From: Bacteroidales bacterium UBA1173
GTDB lineage: Bacteria; Bacteroidota; Bacteroidia; Bacteroidales; F082
DNA: 64,000 nucleotides
Direction of reading: 5' to 3'
Assembly: GCA_002311655.1 (NCBI GenBank)
Contig: DBYZ01000008.1
Coordinates: forward strand, 129,250-193,249
Shown: positions 59,630 through 64,000 of the stretch, piece after piece
Layout: each line of letters opens with the position of its first letter
Position numbering within the stretch: position 1 is the first letter of the stretch
Translations under genes and position numbers: made by a program
Notes under the pieces: model-generated
The model's database searches: none
What the model was told of the DNA's origin: nothing
What the model saw: only the letters and a program-made list of their open reading frames with translations

Positions 59630-60109
59630 ATGACTAAAAAAATGACTTTAAAAACAATTGAACAAAACGAAATAGTTTGTTTGTATTCTATTAGTTTTGA
59701 TGGAAACGACAAAAGCGAATTTGAAAGATTTCTTACGGAATTCAAGGACAATGCAAGGTTAAACAAGGATTTTCAGACAATTATTTTCGCTTTGAAAAAG
59801 ATTATAGAACAAGGTGCCTTGGAAAGGTTTTTCAGAACTGAAGGCAAAATGAATGACAATCTTTGTGCGTTGTCAATTGATGCGAGAAGTTTAAGGTTGT
59901 ACTGCCTCAGAATTTCAGATCAGATTTTGATATTAGGCAATGGCGGAGAAAAAACGACAAGGACTTACCAAGAAGATGAAAAGTTGAGCGGTTACGTTTT
60001 AGACCTTCAGAAGTTTGACAAATTGTTGAAAGAAGCAAGGAAATCAGGAAATGTGAAAGTTGAGAACAATATTATTACTGGAATTGATAAAACAGTATTT
60101 GAGATATGA
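59630..60109 (+). CDS. Putative toxin of a type II toxin-antitoxin pair
   Basis: 159 residues from ATG 59630, 21 bases after the -7 box. A roughly 100-residue central region (SEFERFLTEFKDNARLNKDF, GALERFFRTEGKMNDNLCAL, SLRLYCLRISDQILILGNGG) has the pattern of RelE/HigB-like proteins: Arg-rich, with RLYCLRISDQILIL resembling the YRxxY...I strand. The C-terminus is extended. It overlaps the HTH gene by four bases (ATGA), the usual toxin-first order of HigBA. Family assignment is inference. Confidence 0.65.
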   Translation: MTKKMTLKTIEQNEIVCLYSISFDGNDKSEFERFLTEFKDNARLNKDFQTIIFALKKIIEQGALERFFRTEGKMNDNLCALSIDARSLRLYCLRISDQILILGNGGEKTTRTYQEDEKLSGYVLDLQKFDKLLKEARKSGNVKVENNIITGIDKTVFEI

Positions 60110-60462
60110 TACAGAACAAATTATTCAGAGAATGTTTGGCTGAAATACCCGAAGATCGAATGGCAGAATTCGAGCTGTCGTTTGCTATTGCCGAACGAAT
60201 AGTTGAAGTGCTGAAACAAAAAGGCATGACTCGTCGTGATTTGGCCAACAAACTTGGCAAACGCGAATCGGAGATAAGCAAATGGCTTACCGGAAGGCAT
60301 AATTTCACGATAAGCACTATTTCACACATAAGCTCAGCTCTTGGTGAAGACATAATTATGGTCGCAAGAAAGCAATATGATTTTGCTAATGAAGATTGCT
60401 TAAAAGTGGCCGAAGAACAGCATCCTTACGGCAAAAATACAAAAAATAAGATACATTTTTAA
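60106..60462 (+). CDS. XRE-family helix-turn-helix antitoxin-like regulator
   Basis: 118 residues. HTH: FAIAERIVEVLKQKGMTRRD and LANKLGKRESEISKWLTGRH, FTISTISHISSALG (about 25-82). The N-terminal segment may contact the toxin. Its stop (TAA 60460-60462) lies in the first bases of the structured repeat, so the last residues come from that element. Confidence 0.85.
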   Translation: MIQNKLFRECLAEIPEDRMAEFELSFAIAERIVEVLKQKGMTRRDLANKLGKRESEISKWLTGRHNFTISTISHISSALGEDIIMVARKQYDFANEDCLKVAEEQHPYGKNTKNKIHF

Positions 60463-60527
60463 TGCCATTTTCGAAATGCTCACAGTACCCTGTGGTAGGT
60501 CGCATTTCTGCAAATGGCATTAAAAAT
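60455..60527 (+). repeat. Structured 73-79 bp interspersed repeat (copy 3)
   Basis: Outer arms ATTTTTAATGCCATTT and AAATGGCATTAAAAAT; inner stem GAAATGC/GCATTTC; apical TACC-CTGT-GGTA kept. Lies 5 bases before the dusB -7 box. Confidence 0.85.
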
Positions 60528-60532
60528 TTTGT

Positions 60533-60540
60533 TATTTTTG
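60533..60540 (+). promoter_or_regulatory. -7 box (TATTTTTG) directly before the dusB start
   Basis: TATTTTTG ends four bases before ATG 60545, so transcription would begin at or within a few bases of the start codon. Confidence 0.55.
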
Positions 60541-60544
60541 CAGC

Positions 60545-61516
60545 ATGAAAATCGCGAATCTTTCTTTCGAGCATTATCCGCTGCTTCTGGCACCGATGGA
60601 GGGCGTCACCGATCCGCCGTTCAGGCACGTGTGCAAGATGTACGGCGCCGACATCGTCTATTCCGAGTTCATCTCGTCGGACGGACTGATTCGCGATGCA
60701 GTCAAGAGTATCAACAAGTTACGGTATACTGAGAGCGAGCAGCCGTTCGGAGTGCAAATCTTCGGAAACGCAGTTCAGCCAATGGTAGAGGCAGCACAAT
60801 ATGCTGAGCGTTACAACCCCGACATCATCGACATCAACTTCGGATGCCCAGTGAAAAAAGTGGCATCGAAAGGCGCCGGCTCAGGCATTATGAACGACAT
60901 CCCTAAGATGGTCGCCATCACCGAAGCCGTTGTGAAAGCAGTGAAAACGCCTGTCACGGTGAAGACACGATTGGGTTACGACAGCGAGCATAAAGACATA
61001 GTGGAAATCGCCGAGCGACTTCAGGATGTCGGCATTCAGGCGCTTACAATCCATGGACGACTCCGCACAACGAAATGGGGCGAGCCTGCCGACTGGACGC
61101 TCATCGGAGCAGTGAAAAACAACCCTCGCATGACGATTCCTATCATCGGCAACGGCGACGTAGTCGATGGCAGGTCAGCGAAATATTTCAAGGACACTTT
61201 CGGCGTCGACGGCCTCATGATTGGTCGCGCCACATACGGAAACCCCTGGATTTTCAAGGAGATTCACGATTATCTTGAAAAAGGTGTAGAAGACGAGAAA
61301 CCTTCCGTCGAAGAACGCGTGAAAGTGGCGAAGATGCACCTCAACGACTCACTGAATTACAAAGATGAGCACTATGCCGTCATCGAGATGCGGAAACATT
61401 GGGGACTGTATTTCAAAGGCTTCCCGAACTTCAAACAGTTCAAAATGAAACTGATGGAAGTGCCGACGGTAGCGGAAGTGACCGAAATTCTCGAAGAAAT
61501 TGAAAATTATTATTAA
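60545..61516 (+). CDS. dusB: tRNA-dihydrouridine synthase (DusB-type)
   Basis: FMN-dependent enzyme reducing uridines in tRNA. 323 residues: LLLAPMEGVTDPPFRHV, VQIFGNAVQPMVEAA, IDINFGCPVKKVASKGAGSG with catalytic Cys (about 103), VTVKTRLGYDSEH, ALTIHGRLRTTKWGEPADW and IGNGDVVDGRSAKYF (FMN phosphate site). The C-terminal helical domain is present. Start conforms to the usual N-terminus of the family. Confidence 0.95.
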   Translation: MKIANLSFEHYPLLLAPMEGVTDPPFRHVCKMYGADIVYSEFISSDGLIRDAVKSINKLRYTESEQPFGVQIFGNAVQPMVEAAQYAERYNPDIIDINFGCPVKKVASKGAGSGIMNDIPKMVAITEAVVKAVKTPVTVKTRLGYDSEHKDIVEIAERLQDVGIQALTIHGRLRTTKWGEPADWTLIGAVKNNPRMTIPIIGNGDVVDGRSAKYFKDTFGVDGLMIGRATYGNPWIFKEIHDYLEKGVEDEKPSVEERVKVAKMHLNDSLNYKDEHYAVIEMRKHWGLYFKGFPNFKQFKMKLMEVPTVAEVTEILEEIENYY

Positions 61517-61517
61517 T

Positions 61518-61632
61518 CTCACGCAGATCTCGCTGAATCCGCAGAATTTTTCTTCCATATTTATTTTGATTGCTAAAGCAATCGGATCTCGCAGATTTGG
61601 TTCTGCGGTTTCTGCGATTTCTGCGTGAGAAA
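61518..61632. repeat. TCTGCG/CGCAGA tandem and inverted repeat
   Basis: CTCACGCAGATCTCGC and CGCAGAA face TCTCGCAGATTTGG, TTCTGCGGTTTCTGCGATTT and CTGCGTGAG: about 115 bp in which TCTGCG-type units occur on both strands with complementary ends (CTCACGCAG/CTGCGTGAG). A seventh repeat family; it could fold after dusB. Confidence 0.75.
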
Positions 61633-61669
61633 AAAAATTAAAAAATATTTTACATTCAATATTTTTTTG

Positions 61670-61677
61670 TACTTTTG
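61670..61677 (+). promoter_or_regulatory. -7 box (TACTTTTG) of the CAT-anticodon tRNA
   Basis: TACTTTTG ends 18 bases before the tRNA. Confidence 0.7.
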
Positions 61678-61695
61678 CAGCCGGAAATTTTTCCA

Positions 61696-61769
61696 GCTCC
61701 TATAGCTCAGTCGGTTAGAGTAGCTGACTCATAATCAGTTGGTCCTAGGTTCAAGTCCTAGTGGGAGCA
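61696..61769 (+). tRNA. tRNA with CAT anticodon (Met or lysidine-modified Ile2)
   Basis: Acceptor GCTCCTA/TGGGAGC with A73, anticodon CAT at 61730-61732 in loop CTCATAA, T loop TTCAAGT. No initiator hallmark (three G-C pairs in the anticodon stem are absent: GCTGA/TCAGT). Elongator Met and Ile2 cannot be separated by eye. Confidence 0.92.
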
Positions 61770-61776
61770 CAACTTT

Positions 61777-61808
61777 AACCGCCGCCTCAATTGAGGCGGC
61801 GGTTTTAT
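61777..61808 (+). terminator. tRNA terminator
   Basis: AACCGCCGCCTCAA pairs perfectly with TTGAGGCGGCGGTT (14 bp), followed by TT. Confidence 0.85.
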
Positions 61809-61986
61809 ATAATTGAGTTGCACCCATGTCACTTGACAATATATCTACCGAATTTGTACCAGCTCGGAAAAGTAGACACTAAAAATTTTTAAGATGTTAA
61901 TAATTTACAAAAAGTTTCAAAATTTACAAAATTTGATGTTTAATGGGTCAAACGCTTGGATATTTAAATTATACATCTTAACTTTG
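61805..61986 (+). promoter_or_regulatory. Promoter region of the cupin-remnant/gpmI operon with a shared upstream box
   Basis: -7 box TAACTTTG at 61979-61986, with TTG at 61956-61958 as probable -33. The 21-bp box at 61915-61935 (TTTCAAAATTTAC...AAATTTG) recurs unchanged at 63864-63884, again 43 bases before the -7 box of the next gene. A half copy (AATTTACAAAA) precedes it at 61902-61912. From 61805 to 61900 I see no gene or structure. Confidence 0.65.
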
Positions 61987-62002
61987 CACCAAAATATTTA
62001 CA

Positions 62003-62164
62003 ATGGGAAAAATCTCTACGGTGCAGACCACAGAACTGGTTCACACTAGCAAAAGCTGGGACGGCGAGAACCGCGGCACCCAACCCGTCGTTCTCTACAT
62101 GTTCTACCTCTCGCAGGAAGGCCTGCCTCTGTCGGTGCAGCATCCGGAGATACCTTTAAAATAA
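62003..62164 (+). CDS. 53-residue cupin remnant (internal deletion)
   Basis: The peptide begins TTELVHTSKSWDG, the usual N-terminal strand of small single-domain cupins, and ends GTQPVVLYMFYLSQEGLPLS, the usual last strands; the middle of about 60-70 residues, with the His/Glu metal site, is missing. The frame is open, starts 16 bases after a good -7 box and lies 50 bases before gpmI. Either a decayed gene kept as the first cistron or a real small protein. Cupin assignment is inference from pattern. Confidence 0.5.
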   Translation: MGKISTVQTTELVHTSKSWDGENRGTQPVVLYMFYLSQEGLPLSVQHPEIPLK

Positions 62165-62214
62165 TATGAATTAAAGAAAAAACACGAAAAATAAATCACA
62201 ATAATTAAACCACC

Positions 62215-63843
62215 ATGAAAAGGCTATTCATCATTTTGGCAGCAGTGACAATGGTATTTGTCTCGTGCAAAAAAGAAACCAGCACGAGCAACCCAATTCC
62301 GGACAGCAGCCCAAAGAAAGCTCTTTTGGTCATTCTCGACGGCTGGGGCATAGGCGACCAAAGCGAGAGTGACGTGATAGCACAGACCCCAACGCCATAT
62401 TTCGACTATCTGAAAGCCACTTATCCTCACTCTGAACTGCAAGCTTCTGGCGAGTATGTAGGTCTTCCTGAAGGACAAATGGGAAATTCAGAAACCGGAC
62501 ACCTCAACATCGGTGCCGGACGCGTTGTTTATCAGGATCTGGTGATGATAAACCATGCATGTGCCGACAACTCCATACTTCAGAACCCTGAAATAGTGTC
62601 GGCTTACAGCTGTGCACAGACCACCGGCAAAAGCCTTCATCTCATGGGTCTAACCTCCGACGGTGGCGTCCACTCTTCAATAGACCACCTCTTTAAGCTC
62701 ATCGATATCGCCGCACAGTATAACATTGAGAACTGCTACGTGCACTGCTTCATGGACGGTCGCGACACCGACCCTATGTCGGGCAAAGGCTTCGTCATCG
62801 ACCTGCAGCAGCACATGGCAGAGGCAGGCACAGGCGTTGTGGCATCTGTCATCGGCCGTTACTACGCCATGGACCGCGACAACAACTGGGACCGTATCAA
62901 GCTGGGTTACGACCTGCTCGTACACGGCATCGGTCGTGAGGTTACCGACATGGTCGAAGGCATACAGTCGTGCTACGACTCACACACGCCGGAGCACAAA
63001 AACACCGACGAGTTTATGGAACCCCTCGTCAACAGCAACGTTGACGGACGTATCAAAGATGGCGACGTGGTAATCTTCTTCAACTTCCGCAGCGACCGCG
63101 CCAAAGAAATGACCATAGCGCTCACTCAGCATGACATCCCTGAGCAGGACATGCAGACAATTCCAAATCTCCAGTACTACTGCATGACACCATACGACGA
63201 CTCTTTCACAGGCATACACGTCATCTTCCCTAAAGGAAATGTTGAGAATACCCTTGGCGAATACATAGCAAGCAAAGGCTTGAAGCAGCTGCATGCTGCC
63301 GAAACCGAGAAATATGCCCACGTGACATCATTCATCAACGGCGGGCGAGAAGAGCCGTTCGAGGGAGAAGACCGCATCCTGGTGAACTCTCCAGCGGTCG
63401 CAACCTACGACCTCCAGCCTGAGATGTCGGCCTACGAATTGAAAGACCGTCTCATCGAGGCGCTCAACACCAACCGCTACGACTGGATTGTGGTAAACTT
63501 CGCCAACGCCGACATGGTGGGACACACAGGGGTTTACTCCGCCATCCAAACGGCGGTGCAGACTATCGACCAGTGTCTGAGCGAGCTGGTGGAGGCAGCC
63601 AAAGCGAAAGGCTATGAAGTCGTCATCACCGCCGACCACGGCAATGCCGACCATGCCATCAACGACGACGGCACACCCAACACCGCACACTCCACCAACC
63701 CTGTCCCTTTCATCTACGTGACAGAGAACCTTAACGCGAGGGTACAAAACGGCGTCCTGGCCGACGTGGCTCCTACCATCCTCCACATCATGGGACTGCA
63801 ACAGCCACAGGAAATGACAGGCCAGTGCCTCATCAACGAATAA
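62215..63843 (+). CDS. gpmI: Cofactor-independent phosphoglycerate mutase with an N-terminal lipoprotein signal
   Basis: Interconverts 2- and 3-phosphoglycerate. 542 residues, about 30 longer than usual because of MKRLFIILAAVTMVFVSCKK, a clear lipoprotein signal with lipobox Cys18, and a short linker. The enzyme part has intact motifs: LVILDGWG (Asp42), GQMGNSETGH (catalytic Ser92), MDGRDTDP (about 181), DMVGHTGVYSA (about 435) and TADHGNADH (about 475). No ATG or GTG lies at the normal cytosolic start (KKALLVILDGWG), so the signal is translated if ATG 62215 is used. Predicted location is the periplasmic face of a membrane or the cell surface. Confidence 0.92.
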   Translation: MKRLFIILAAVTMVFVSCKKETSTSNPIPDSSPKKALLVILDGWGIGDQSESDVIAQTPTPYFDYLKATYPHSELQASGEYVGLPEGQMGNSETGHLNIGAGRVVYQDLVMINHACADNSILQNPEIVSAYSCAQTTGKSLHLMGLTSDGGVHSSIDHLFKLIDIAAQYNIENCYVHCFMDGRDTDPMSGKGFVIDLQQHMAEAGTGVVASVIGRYYAMDRDNNWDRIKLGYDLLVHGIGREVTDMVEGIQSCYDSHTPEHKNTDEFMEPLVNSNVDGRIKDGDVVIFFNFRSDRAKEMTIALTQHDIPEQDMQTIPNLQYYCMTPYDDSFTGIHVIFPKGNVENTLGEYIASKGLKQLHAAETEKYAHVTSFINGGREEPFEGEDRILVNSPAVATYDLQPEMSAYELKDRLIEALNTNRYDWIVVNFANADMVGHTGVYSAIQTAVQTIDQCLSELVEAAKAKGYEVVITADHGNADHAINDDGTPNTAHSTNPVPFIYVTENLNARVQNGVLADVAPTILHIMGLQQPQEMTGQCLINE

Positions 63844-63863
63844 AGTCCGACAACTTTTGTTGC

Positions 63864-63935
63864 TTTCAAAATTTACAAAATTTGCTATCCGTATCTTCAA
63901 GACCTTGTTTATTTGAAAAAGTCATATTAATTTTG
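63864..63935 (+). promoter_or_regulatory. Promoter of the gene starting at 63979, with the same upstream box as gpmI
   Basis: -7 box TAATTTTG at 63928-63935; TTG at 63905-63907 as -33. The 21-bp box at 63864-63884 is identical to 61915-61935 and at the same distance. Confidence 0.65.
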
Positions 63936-63978
63936 CAAGTCGTTTTAATCAAAATTACTAACTAATAAGTAACTTTTA

Positions 63979-64000
63979 TGAAAATAAGATTCAAAACTAA
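63979..64000 (+). CDS. Start of an unidentified gene, cut by the window edge
   Basis: ATG at 63979 opens MKIRFKT, 43 bases after the -7 box. Too short to identify; the box shared with the gpmI promoter suggests common regulation. Confidence 0.5.

Overview
The window looks like chromosomal DNA from a member of the Bacteroidales (Bacteroidota). Evidence: most transcription units start just after a Bacteroidota sigma-factor -7 box (TAnnTTTG) rather than a classical -10; Shine-Dalgarno sequences are scarce; and family-typical genes are present (type IX secretion C-terminal domains, HU-CCDC81/SPOR protein, DUF2851, short SufD, lone OppC). MurE carries the meso-DAP-type DNPR motif and a DapD is present, so the peptidoglycan is probably meso-DAP type. 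I cannot place it below order.

Layout. 1-8.4 kb: the division/cell-wall cluster read leftwards (mraZ, rsmH, ftsL-like, ftsI, murE, mraY, a murD reduced to its last domain, ftsW running off the edge). 8.4-12.7 kb: housekeeping genes (ysxC, def, ruvX, dapD, oppC). 12.7-16 kb: tRNA-Leu, trigger factor without its PPIase domain, clpP, clpX. 16-27 kb: envelope polysaccharide and lipid A genes, isoaspartyl and tRNA methyltransferases, tgt, a GT2. 27-32.5 kb: secreted C10 peptidase/beta-helix protein, urocanate hydratase, a small type IX cargo. 32.5-35 kb: zapB-like, zapA, a probable 6S RNA, rny. 35-39 kb: DUF2851, a GT39 and a degenerate PHP-like membrane protein. 39-44.4 kb: sufBCDSE-sufT. 44-47.5 kb: kinase, tRNA-Ala, solute-binding lipoprotein and AAA ATPase. 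47.5-51.5 kb: an A+T-rich accessory operon of surface proteins behind a long structured leader. 51.5-58.3 kb: DUF3089 lipoprotein, MATE pump, tatC, tatA, mfd. 58.3-60.5 kb: a second A+T-rich accessory stretch with a matching structured leader and a toxin-antitoxin-like pair. 60.5-64 kb: dusB, a CAT-anticodon tRNA, a cupin remnant, a phosphoglycerate mutase carrying a lipoprotein signal, and the first codons of another gene.

Most interesting points: (1) two leaders, at 51.2-51.4 kb (minus) and 58.3-58.5 kb (plus), fold into the same pseudoknotted architecture although their stems differ in sequence; in the second, the 3' strand is perfectly antisense to the start regions of both downstream genes. 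(2) A glycolytic enzyme, GpmI, has all catalytic motifs I could check plus an in-frame lipoprotein signal peptide. (3) The cell-wall cluster has a domain-only MurD. (4) Trigger factor naturally lacks its PPIase domain. (5) At least seven families of interspersed repeats are present, several with compensatory base changes; some lie inside genes and some provide stop codons. All assignments come from reading the sequence, without database searches.
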